A model generated the notes under the pieces. The model was not told the origin of the DNA. It was given only the letters and a program-made list of their open reading frames with translations, and made no database searches. This document shows positions 1-8,004 of a stretch of DNA of 64,000 nucleotides, piece after piece. The first letter of the stretch is position 1. Each line of letters opens with the position of its first letter. The DNA is taken from NCBI GenBank assembly GCA_020632495.1, contig JACKFL010000005.1, positions 1,426,001 to 1,490,000 of the forward strand, in the 5' to 3' direction. The stretch is from Candidatus Omnitrophota bacterium. Lineage in GTDB: Bacteria; Omnitrophota; Gorgyraeia; Zapsychrales; Zapsychraceae. A program made the position numbers and the translations under genes.

Positions 1-2
1 GG

Positions 3-740
3 AACCTTGACCGGGACCGGGTGAAACGGTTTTGCGAGCTGGTTATCGCCAAGAAGCTGGACATCAACTATCATTTTCCCAACGGCTTGCGAACCGACCG
101 CTTCACCGAAGAATTGCTGGAACTCATGGCCGCCTCGGGCTGCCGGTATTTCGCCGTGGCCGTGGAGAGCCCGGACAAGGCGATTCAGAAACAGATCAAG
201 AAGTTCAACAAGATGGACGTGATCCGGCGCAACATCGCGATCGCGGACCGCTTGGGCATCTTCACCATGGGCTATTTCATGGTCGGTTTTCCCGGTGAGC
301 GTTACCGTCAGATGCTCAAGACGTGCTGGTTCATGATCAGCTCCCGTTTAACCGTGTGCGAGCTGTTCAGTGTGACGCCTTTTGAAGGGACCGAAATTTA
401 TCAGGATCTCGAACGTGAAAAAGAATTGGACCGGGCCCGGAATCAGAATTTTGTGTTGGGGGCCTATCACAATCACGTTTCCCAGATGAGTGCCGTTCCC
501 GCGTGGCTGGTGGATATTACCCGGAAAATGACCTACCTGCTGACCTACACGAACCCGATGCGCATGTGGCGCATTTTTGTCCTGAAACCTTACCGGGGGA
601 CTTGGGCGCGTCGCGCGGTGGGATTGATGCTGCGGATTTTCGGATGCCGCCGTATTCGCCGGGAAAATTTCTTCCAGGAACTGCGGCAGCGGGAATCGGC
701 CCGCCGCGATCAACACGAATCGGTCGCGCAGCCGGCCTGA
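3..740 (+). CDS. Radical SAM / B12-binding-type protein, C-terminal part (5' end outside window)
   Basis: The reading frame is open to the left edge (codons from position 3 read NLDRDRVKRF), so the first visible GTG at 21 is not the true start. What remains (about 245 aa) looks like the second half of a radical SAM domain: the stretch around NGLRTDRFTEELLELMAASG, then FAVAVES, then GIFTMGYFMVGFPGE, matches the later strands of the TIM barrel in B12-binding radical SAM enzymes (BchE/P-methylase type). The CxxxCxxC cluster motif would lie upstream, outside the window. A basic C-terminal extension with about 80 residues follows. Substrate unknown. The downstream methyltransferase starts 26 bases after the stop. 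Confidence 0.75.
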   Translation, partial: NLDRDRVKRFCELVIAKKLDINYHFPNGLRTDRFTEELLELMAASGCRYFAVAVESPDKAIQKQIKKFNKMDVIRRNIAIADRLGIFTMGYFMVGFPGERYRQMLKTCWFMISSRLTVCELFSVTPFEGTEIYQDLEREKELDRARNQNFVLGAYHNHVSQMSAVPAWLVDITRKMTYLLTYTNPMRMWRIFVLKPYRGTWARRAVGLMLRIFGCRRIRRENFFQELRQRESARRDQHESVAQPA

Positions 741-766
741 TCCCGTTTGCCGGCGGTGGGGATAGC

Positions 767-1468
767 ATGACCCGGTTTTTTCGAATCTGCGGGGTAATAG
801 CGGTTATGTCCGGAATACCATTTTTCGGTTGCGCCCGGGCCGGTGATTTCGAGCAGGCCCACGACCGGATGATCGCCGAACAGCTCATCCCGCGCGGCAT
901 TGAAGATACGCGCGTGTTGGCGGCGATGCGCAAGGTCAGGCGGCATGAGTACGTCCCCAAGGCCGTGCGCGACCGCGCCTACGATGACGGTCCGTTGCCC
1001 ATCGGCCACGGGCAGACCATTTCGCAGCCGTACATCGTGGCCGTCATGACCCAAGTATTGGAGCCGAAAGACAACGACAAGGTTCTGGAGATCGGCACAG
1101 GCAGCGGCTATCAGGCCGCCGTTTTAGCCGAGATCGTTGATCAGGTGTACACGATTGAAATTGTCGGACCGCTGGCCGATGAGGCGCGCGCGCATCTTAA
1201 AAAGCAGGGGTACACGAACATCACGGTCCGGCACGGCGACGGTTATCGCGGGTGGCCGGAGCATGCGCCCTTCGACAAGATCATCGTGACGGCCGCGCCG
1301 CCGGAGGTCCCGCCGCGCCTGGTGGAACAGCTCAAAGTCGGCGGCCGCATGGTCCTGCCGGTGGGTGAAGGATATCAACAGCTGATCGTCCTTACCAAGA
1401 CCGATCAGGGGGTTGTCACTGAGACCCTGTTTCCGGTCCGCTTCGTCCCGATGGTCCCCGGGCCCTGA
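767..1468 (+). CDS. pcm: Protein-L-isoaspartate O-methyltransferase, exported form
   Basis: Repairs isomerised aspartyl residues by SAM-dependent methylation. The start is ATG 767 with a purine-rich GGTGGGGA 5 nt upstream; the longer frame from 503 overlaps the previous gene and is rejected. A hydrophobic N-terminus (about residues 1-26, ending FFGCARAG) looks like a signal peptide, possibly a lipobox variant, which most cytoplasmic Pcm proteins lack. The family motifs follow in order: the RRHEYVP region, GHGQTISQPYIVA, the SAM motif VLEIGTGSGYQAAVLA, the GDGYRGWPEHAPFDKIIVTA region, and GGRMVLPVG. The length of 233 aa is normal for the family plus a leader. Export to the periplasm is inferred from the leader. 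Confidence 0.88.
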   Translation: MTRFFRICGVIAVMSGIPFFGCARAGDFEQAHDRMIAEQLIPRGIEDTRVLAAMRKVRRHEYVPKAVRDRAYDDGPLPIGHGQTISQPYIVAVMTQVLEPKDNDKVLEIGTGSGYQAAVLAEIVDQVYTIEIVGPLADEARAHLKKQGYTNITVRHGDGYRGWPEHAPFDKIIVTAAPPEVPPRLVEQLKVGGRMVLPVGEGYQQLIVLTKTDQGVVTETLFPVRFVPMVPGP

Positions 1469-1510
1469 CGGTGAGCGAAAAATATTTCCGTCCGGCGCAT
1501 GCCCGTATGT

Positions 1511-1516
1511 TATACT
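1511..1516 (+). promoter_or_regulatory. Candidate -10 (TATACT) upstream of giant protein A
   Basis: TATACT lies 128 nt before ATG 1645 and is followed at 1523-1533 by the inverted repeat ATACT-T-AGTAT. The same TATACTA string occurs before giant B (7953) and the giant C operon (32406). No good -35 is seen 16-18 nt upstream, so this one is weaker than the other two. Confidence 0.35.
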
Positions 1517-1644
1517 AATCCCATACTTAGTATTAAGTAATTCATTCCCACCATTCCCCAATCACACATGTGTATTTTCAATCCGCCGGGTTCCTCTGGC
1601 ATCGGCAGGTTCTGTCCGTTGAACCCGGATCATAAGTTGTTATT

Positions 1645-4600
1645 ATGCATAGACTAACAATATATTATCAGGTGCGGCGCCGGGTTGCGGCTGTTATGGC
1701 GGTGCTGCTGATCACATTGCCGGTCCCCCGGGCCGCGGCTGCGGAATCGGTCGCTACGGGGTTTGCCATGGATTTGCCGGAACCCGGGAGCCGGGTTTCC
1801 TCAAGCCCCGATTACCGGCCGGCCAGGCTCACCGGGCTGACCGTGGATCCCGTCCATCCGTTACAGCTGGAGTTTCTGATTCGTCCCGCGGAAGATGGCG
1901 AGGCGACGGCGGCCTTCGATGCCGAGGCCATGACCTTGGTGAAGTATTTTCTCGCCTCGTTGACCATGCCTGAAGATGACATGTGGGTCAATTTGTCTCC
2001 GGTCGAGGAAGACAGGATCATGCCGGAGGAGTTCGGCCGCACCGAAATGGGCCGTGATCTGCTGGCCCAGGATTACATTCTGAAACAGCTCACGGCCTCG
2101 CTGTTGTATCCGGAAGAAGAGCTGGGTCATGATTTTTGGGAGCGGGTATATCAGCGCGCGCAGCAGCGGTACGGTACCACGGAGATTCCGGTCAATACCT
2201 TCAACAAAGTGTGGATCATTCCCGACCGGGCCGTTGTGCAGCGGCAGGGACAAACCGTCTTTGTCATCGACAGCCGCTTGAAGGTGATGCTGGAGGACGA
2301 CTATTTGGCCATGCAGGGCGCCGCCCCAGCGCAAGCCGGTCCGGATGAGGTTACACGTACGGTCATGCGCGACATGATCCTGCCGGAAATCGAACGTGAA
2401 GTCAATTCGGGACGCCATTTTGCCAAGCTGCGGCAGATTTACGACGCGTTGATTCTCGCCGTTTGGTATAAACAGAACTTGCGGGAGGGGATTATCGGAC
2501 AGGAGTACGTGGACCGCGCCAAGACCGACGGAGTCGATCACGCCGAACGGGCGATGCGGGAACGGATCTACACGCGTTATCTCGAGGCCTTCCGCAAAGG
2601 CGTTTATAACTTCGTCAAGGAAGAATACGATCCGGCCACGCGGGAATACATGCCGCGGCAGTACTTTTCGGGGGGCATCAACCACACCGCGATTGCCCGG
2701 ACGTTACAGTCGAGCGACCAGGCGTTAACGGCCGAGGAGCTGGCCGGCCATTTGGAAGGTGTGCGCGTCGTGCGCGTCGGATTGCGGCAACTCACAGCCG
2801 ACGTGATGCCCGCCGACAGCATCCTCCGAAACTATCCGGACGCGGTGCCACAGGCCGGTTTCGAATCCCATCGTCCGGACATGGCCATCGCGGCGGAATT
2901 CTCGCCGGCCGATTACGCGGATATCGCGAACCGCTTCGTGACCGGGTTTGTTCAGTACTACCAAGCCTTTTTGCGGACTACGGCGAACGCGCGCGAATTG
3001 TTTGAATCTGACGACACCGAGGGATTTATGGAAAGCGACCGGTTACGGCAGGATTTATATCACACCGCCCGCGGGGAAATCATCGAGGCGTTGAAGTATC
3101 TCTTTAGGGACAACGAACGCGAGGTCCTGCGGCCGGATTTTTGGGAGAAGCTGCGCGCGGCCTTTGCCCGTCAGATCGGCAACACGTACGAAAGCGACAT
3201 TGCGCATATCTTTTTTGATTCTGTCCAGCGGATCGTTTGGGCGGAATATGGAGCGGTGATGGAACCGTCGTCGTTTGAGTTCCCGGTGCGCACGGAAAAG
3301 TCGGAGACGATCTCCCGCACGTATCGCCTGGAACAGGAACGGTCGCTGGGCGAGCTGGAGAATGACGGGAGTCTGGTCCGGATTCTGAATGAGTTGATCG
3401 CCGACCTGGACCTGGATGTTTCTTATCCGCAGCTGGAGGAGGACACGCGGCTGGCGGCCGCGATGATCCTGCAGCAGCTGCGTGAGGAAGAAATCGAGTC
3501 GCCGCTGCGGGCCGTCCGCATCCTGATCCCCGTATTTTACACGCACGATAGCGCCAATGTCGTCGGGAAGATTGAACTGAAAGACGGGACCGTGATTCCG
3601 GTGGTGATCGCCCTGCGCCGGCAAAACGGCCAAACCGTTATCGACGCGGTGATGGCCGGCCGGCAGGCCGCGTATGATTTTCTGCTGTCCCTGACCCGAT
3701 CGCCCTACCATGTTTACACGCAGCATTACCGCGAGATCGGCGCGTTTACCCGCGAAGTCTATCCGCAGGCCGATCATTTCCAAATCTATAATCTGCTCGG
3801 GTTTCACGCGCTGTATAAGGCCTTGACGATCGAACAGATCGAGCGGGAACTCGCCGAGACGGATAACCAGCTGGAGCTGATCAATCAAACCAGCGATGTG
3901 ATCACCTTCGGCATCAACGGTCTACCGTACGTCTTTGAAATCATCCGGCGTGACGCCCATGACGAGGGAGCGGTCCGCAACCGTTTTCGCCGCGGCCATG
4001 AACGCGACCGGATGGGTCAGCTGCTCGATCACTGGGTCTATCGCAACAAGGCCTTTGCCCGCGACAGCGTCTCCGACGAGTTGTTCGCCCTGTTGCGTGA
4101 AAAGGCCGGAGACGGTTCCCGCGTGGAAGGCGATCAGGTGTTTTTTGAGCGGCTTTACGTGCGTAAGCGCATTACACCTGTGACCCAGTACCTTCAGAAG
4201 ATTCCCCCGGACCAGCAGCGTAACGTTTATCTGCGCGTGGGACGGACCATCAAGAACCTGGCGGCGATGGGGATCTTTCCGATGAATTTCGGTCTCGAAC
4301 ACTTTGCCGTCACTTCCTGGGGACAAGTCGTCTACACCAACACCGCGGGCATCGGCGGAATCGAGGCGCGCCGGTTTGCCAGGTTGGCGGACAAAGAGGC
4401 CGAGGATGCGCGGATCGCCGTCTCCGGAGACGTCGGGCACCTTACGGTATATCCCGAGACGTTTGAGGATCAATTGAATATACCGGAACCGTTCCGGGAA
4501 GTCTTCAATGCCTTGCACGGGGATTTATTTACGGTAGCGTTCTGGGACACGGCCAAGGGCGGTATCCAGCAACACAACGTGGCCGATCTTTATCCCTATA

Positions 4601-7416
4601 CCCGCCAGTACCGGTTGAAAGTCTGGCAGCTGCGCGACGCCATCCGGGCCGGGATCAGCGGGACCGGCCGCGCCATGAGCATTCAATCGATTTTCGGTTC
4701 GCGCCAGGTCTCTCGGGCGGTGAACGGGATTATGCGCGCGATCGTCGAAGGGGAGCGGGTGGACCTGATCGATATGTGGAACGATAATGATGAAACGCTG
4801 GAGATATCCTTTGCCATCCGCGACGACGTGCTGCGCATTTACATGTTCTACGATAAGGATATGGGCTCGACCCAGGACCTCTATCACCTTAACCGCGGCC
4901 GGGCCTGGTTGCGGACCGTCGATATTCCCATACAAGAGTACCGGGAAGTCATTATTCCCAAGAGTGACAAGAACACCTTCGGCCGCAATGCCCTTTTCAT
5001 GCTGCTGGTCGGCGAACACGGGATCAAGGACCTTACCGGTAACAAGGGCGCAAGTTTCAATGACTTTCAGGCCCTCGGTATGAAGTACCCGCCGGGGATG
5101 CTGTTGTCGGTGGATTTTGTGGACACGCTCACTGAGGAGAATGTGGCCGACCACATGTCGGAGATTTATCAGGAACTGAACAAGTATATGTGGTACTTCA
5201 TCGGCGAGGATGGCCGCGACGAGCATACCCAGTTCAAGTTTTCCGTGCGCAGTTCGCCGGTCACATCCCGGCCGGGAATATTGACGACCGTGCTGGACCG
5301 GGGCAGCTCCCAGGAAATCAGGGACGCCATCATTGAACTGCTGCGGGTCCGGCGCAACGTGACGCGTAAGGAAGGAAAGGGCGCCATCCCGATGGCCATC
5401 ATAATCCAGGAAATGCGTTACGGTACCGCCGCGGTGGTGGATACCGTCAATCCCGATACGGGCGAGCCGGGATTCTTCGGCCGCATCATCGAGAATCAGA
5501 CGGGCGACGAATTGATGACGGGCGGCGCGCAGGGCCGCGATTTCAATGTACTCAAGGACGAGCGACCCGACGTGTACGCGCAGATCACACGCGACCTGAA
5601 CCGTCTGGTGGCCGAACGCAAAGGGCACTATCCTCAACAAGTGGAGCTGGTGATACAGGACGACGGCACCGTTTTCTATCTCTCAACGCGGGATACCAAG
5701 ATGTTTCCGCAGGCGGAAATCAGTTTTCTCCGGCGGCAGATGGCGGCGGGTTTGATGAGCGAAGCCAATATCTTGCCGCGTATCGACGAATTGCAGCGGC
5801 GCCTGGCCGGCCGGCAGGTTTACAAAGTCAAGGCAGGCATTAATCGTGACATACTTTTCCGGGGAGGGGCCAGTACTGCGGGGGCGATGCAGGGTGAGTT
5901 GACCGCGGATCCGCAACGGGCCGGTGCGCTGATCGGTCAAGGGCGGCCGGTTATCCTCGTGTTGACGGAGGACAACCGTAACGCGATGCTCGACCTGACC
6001 TTTAGTGAGGAAGCCAAACAGGCGGGCGTGGGTGTCATCACCGACTATGGCAACGAATCCGATCATGAGGCCGTGACCACGCGCGCCGCCGGTATCCCGT
6101 CGATTATCAACATACAAAACGCCGTTGTCCGCCGGGAAGGAATCCTGATCGAACATGATGATGGCGGGACAACTTTGTTGCGGTTCGGAGAGGAAGTGGT
6201 TATCGACGCCAACGGAAACGCCGTTTTTCACTCAGGCGGCCGCAAGGGCCTTCTCGTGAAGGATAAAACGGTGGAGGACGCCTCCTACGGTATTGACAGC
6301 ACGGCCTACCGCCGTGAGATTTCCGCGCCGTACCTGACGCCCTTCGGGCTGGCGATGCTGGACGAACACAAAGACCCCAAGAAATTCAAGGTAACGAAGG
6401 GGGTCATCCGGGCCGAATTTACGTACGCTGACTTGCTCACCATTCGTATCGACGCGGGTCGCGCCTACCGCCGCGCCGCTCAAAGCGGCAACGCCCGGGC
6501 AGCGTTTACGGCCAACCTCCAGCAACATTTCATTCATGATCTGGTGGAAGTAGCGGCCCGCGCCGAAGGAGTCGAATCCTGGGAATTTAATGCCGATATT
6601 GAAGTCCTGGATCTGATCGCAATGCTCGACGAGAGCAAAGATCCGCGCTCAGACTGGCGTGAGTACCAGCGTATTCTCCGGGTGCTGGGCGAAAAGAATG
6701 ATCTGCGGGCGGTCGCCCCGATATATGCCAAGTGGCTGCACGGCACGCCCGGCGTGCAGCGGGTCGCGCGTGAGGTGCTCACCGGTTTCACCCATCCGCG
6801 CACCTTGCAGGAACTCTATCGGCTGCGCGCTGAGCAGCCGCAGGCCGACGGGTTTATCGAGGCGTTCGAACGTCAATTGCAGCGGTATCTGGAACCGTTC
6901 CTGCAACGGATCGCGCGCAAGAGTATCCTGGACCTCTCCGAAAGCGAGCGGCTGGCCAAGATGTTATTGACGGAAGCCGGTCTGATCAGCGGCGGCGTAT
7001 CGCGGCTGCCTGAGTACCTGAGCGAACGCCAGGGCAGGATTTTCGAGCACTTTGTGGACTTCTCCGAGCGCGGCCTGGAGTTCCGATACGGTGATGAGGC
7101 CAGCATCTTTGTCCGTCTGATCGACGACGCGGAGTATCTGGTCGACAACGCGCAGCTGGCGGCGGTGTCCGCCGACAATCCCGGGGGTATCGATTTCGAT
7201 CCCGGTTTGCTCAATCTGAGTGTGCTGGGCCGCGCAGTCTCCGGGGAGGATGTCTTCCGTCCGTCCGTCGCGGAACAGGAACCGCTGGTTCCCGGATTCA
7301 GCGGATTCGCGCCCATCCTTATCAACATTTCGCCGGTCAATATTCCGCTATTGCTGGGTGAGGATACAGTCGCGCCGGCGATATCCCCGCAGTTAAGTGC
7401 CGCGCGTGCGTTTTAG
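1645..7416 (+). CDS. Giant secreted modular protein A: shared N-domain, AceK-like pseudokinase, PPDK-like region, shared C-tail
   Basis: 1923 aa. A signal peptide (about residues 1-33, ends PRAAAAES) is followed by the shared family domain (about 38-355; landmarks DMWVNLSP, GRTEMGRDLLAQDY, NTFNKVWIIP, SRLKVMLEDDY, ILPEIEREVN, QYFSGG). Residues about 425-990 align along their whole length with isocitrate dehydrogenase kinase/phosphatase AceK (ILIPVFYTHDSANVVGK, HERDRMGQLLD, LYVRKRITPVTQYL, HGDLFTVAFW). The catalytic positions are changed: the ATP-site Lys of AceK VFKVIKD reads VFEIIRRD, FPGDMLFKNFG reads FPMNFGLEHFA, and YDYDEI reads TNTAGI. Residues about 1110-1540 resemble the nucleotide-binding and swivel parts of pyruvate phosphate dikinase (LTGNKGASFNDF, SVRSSPVTSRPG, NPDTGEPGFFG, VITDYGNESDHEAV) without the C-terminal PEP barrel. 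A helical region and the tail GGIDFD ... FAPILINISPVNIPLLLG end it. No Shine-Dalgarno is seen at ATG 1645. Function unknown; enzymatic activity doubtful. Confidence 0.85.
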   Translation: MHRLTIYYQVRRRVAAVMAVLLITLPVPRAAAAESVATGFAMDLPEPGSRVSSSPDYRPARLTGLTVDPVHPLQLEFLIRPAEDGEATAAFDAEAMTLVKYFLASLTMPEDDMWVNLSPVEEDRIMPEEFGRTEMGRDLLAQDYILKQLTASLLYPEEELGHDFWERVYQRAQQRYGTTEIPVNTFNKVWIIPDRAVVQRQGQTVFVIDSRLKVMLEDDYLAMQGAAPAQAGPDEVTRTVMRDMILPEIEREVNSGRHFAKLRQIYDALILAVWYKQNLREGIIGQEYVDRAKTDGVDHAERAMRERIYTRYLEAFRKGVYNFVKEEYDPATREYMPRQYFSGGINHTAIARTLQSSDQALTAEELAGHLEGVRVVRVGLRQLTADVMPADSILRNYPDAVPQAGFESHRPDMAIAAEFSPADYADIANRFVTGFVQYYQAFLRTTANARELFESDDTEGFMESDRLRQDLYHTARGEIIEALKYLFRDNEREVLRPDFWEKLRAAFARQIGNTYESDIAHIFFDSVQRIVWAEYGAVMEPSSFEFPVRTEKSETISRTYRLEQERSLGELENDGSLVRILNELIADLDLDVSYPQLEEDTRLAAAMILQQLREEEIESPLRAVRILIPVFYTHDSANVVGKIELKDGTVIPVVIALRRQNGQTVIDAVMAGRQAAYDFLLSLTRSPYHVYTQHYREIGAFTREVYPQADHFQIYNLLGFHALYKALTIEQIERELAETDNQLELINQTSDVITFGINGLPYVFEIIRRDAHDEGAVRNRFRRGHERDRMGQLLDHWVYRNKAFARDSVSDELFALLREKAGDGSRVEGDQVFFERLYVRKRITPVTQYLQKIPPDQQRNVYLRVGRTIKNLAAMGIFPMNFGLEHFAVTSWGQVVYTNTAGIGGIEARRFARLADKEAEDARIAVSGDVGHLTVYPETFEDQLNIPEPFREVFNALHGDLFTVAFWDTAKGGIQQHNVADLYPYTRQYRLKVWQLRDAIRAGISGTGRAMSIQSIFGSRQVSRAVNGIMRAIVEGERVDLIDMWNDNDETLEISFAIRDDVLRIYMFYDKDMGSTQDLYHLNRGRAWLRTVDIPIQEYREVIIPKSDKNTFGRNALFMLLVGEHGIKDLTGNKGASFNDFQALGMKYPPGMLLSVDFVDTLTEENVADHMSEIYQELNKYMWYFIGEDGRDEHTQFKFSVRSSPVTSRPGILTTVLDRGSSQEIRDAIIELLRVRRNVTRKEGKGAIPMAIIIQEMRYGTAAVVDTVNPDTGEPGFFGRIIENQTGDELMTGGAQGRDFNVLKDERPDVYAQITRDLNRLVAERKGHYPQQVELVIQDDGTVFYLSTRDTKMFPQAEISFLRRQMAAGLMSEANILPRIDELQRRLAGRQVYKVKAGINRDILFRGGASTAGAMQGELTADPQRAGALIGQGRPVILVLTEDNRNAMLDLTFSEEAKQAGVGVITDYGNESDHEAVTTRAAGIPSIINIQNAVVRREGILIEHDDGGTTLLRFGEEVVIDANGNAVFHSGGRKGLLVKDKTVEDASYGIDSTAYRREISAPYLTPFGLAMLDEHKDPKKFKVTKGVIRAEFTYADLLTIRIDAGRAYRRAAQSGNARAAFTANLQQHFIHDLVEVAARAEGVESWEFNADIEVLDLIAMLDESKDPRSDWREYQRILRVLGEKNDLRAVAPIYAKWLHGTPGVQRVAREVLTGFTHPRTLQELYRLRAEQPQADGFIEAFERQLQRYLEPFLQRIARKSILDLSESERLAKMLLTEAGLISGGVSRLPEYLSERQGRIFEHFVDFSERGLEFRYGDEASIFVRLIDDAEYLVDNAQLAAVSADNPGGIDFDPGLLNLSVLGRAVSGEDVFRPSVAEQEPLVPGFSGFAPILINISPVNIPLLLGEDTVAPAISPQLSAARAF

Positions 7417-7454
7417 CTGATAATCTTTTGCCTGTCGTCCGTGGGAAATTGGGG

Positions 7455-7460
7455 TATAAT
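7455..7460 (+). promoter_or_regulatory. TATAAT -10 six nt before ATG 7467 (leaderless)
   Basis: A consensus TATAAT at 7455-7460 leaves exactly 6 nt before ATG 7467, so transcription should begin at or next to the start codon. A TTGCCT at 7428 is 21 nt upstream, too far for a normal -35, so this promoter is less certain than the others of the same layout. Confidence 0.45.
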
Positions 7461-7466
7461 CGGTGT

Positions 7467-7859
7467 ATGAAAATTTGTCCCAATTGCCACCTCACCCTGC
7501 CTCAGGACGATCTGGCCTACTGCCCGCATTGCGAGGCCAATCTCACCAAAGACATCTATGAACGTTCGATGACCACGGGTACGGTTTGGGCCGGTGTCGG
7601 TGTCATCGCGGCAATCGCGCTGGTGATTTTTCTGCTCACCATGTACCAGAAAGGTCTTTACGACCAGGGGTACGCCGACGGCTCGGAGGAAGTAAAGAAT
7701 GAGCTGTTGTACATCGTGAGCGGTAAGTATCAGGAGGGCTATGATGACGGCGAGAAAATCGCCTGGTACTTCGATCAGGGATGCAAAGACAAGGCCAGCG
7801 GTACCTGGCCGAAGTATCCCGAGGAAGAGAAGTACATGGAAGGTTATCACTTTTGCTGA
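7467..7859 (+). CDS. Zinc-ribbon membrane protein
   Basis: 130 aa. An N-terminal zinc ribbon (CPNC at about residues 4-7, CPHC at about 19-22) precedes one membrane segment (about 37-57, VWAGVGVIAAIALVIFLLTM) and a C-terminal part with repeated GY.DG motifs (GYADG, GYDDG) and acidic residues. ATG 7467 is chosen over the upstream GTG/TTG codons because of the TATAAT six nucleotides before it and because the ribbon starts at once. The gene sits alone between giant proteins A and B on the same strand. Function not recognised; a structural or regulatory membrane-associated role is all that can be suggested. Confidence 0.7.
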   Translation: MKICPNCHLTLPQDDLAYCPHCEANLTKDIYERSMTTGTVWAGVGVIAAIALVIFLLTMYQKGLYDQGYADGSEEVKNELLYIVSGKYQEGYDDGEKIAWYFDQGCKDKASGTWPKYPEEEKYMEGYHFC

Positions 7860-7929
7860 ACCGGCATAATATCGTAAGTCTCACCGAATAAACATCATAC
7901 ATTGCTCCCGTAACAAGGATTTCCGGAGA

Positions 7930-7958
7930 TTGCGTATAATACTAGTATAATGTATACT
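7930..7958 (+). promoter_or_regulatory. Promoter of giant protein B with adjacent palindrome
   Basis: TTGCGT at 7930-7935, 17 nt spacer, TATACT at 7953-7958. The perfect 10-bp palindrome ATACTAGTAT lies at 7939-7948 inside the spacer, where a regulator could block the promoter. The untranslated leader before GTG 8005 would be about 40 nt. Spacing and -10 match the promoter of the giant C operon. Confidence 0.65.
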
Positions 7959-8004
7959 AGGACTGTCTGGTTCCCCACCGTAACGTCATAAACATCGGAA
8001 AAGC

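Noticed and set aside
4525..5640. 371-codon minus-strand frame within giant A
   Set aside because: Antisense to the PPDK-like part of A; no start signal and no recognisable domain.
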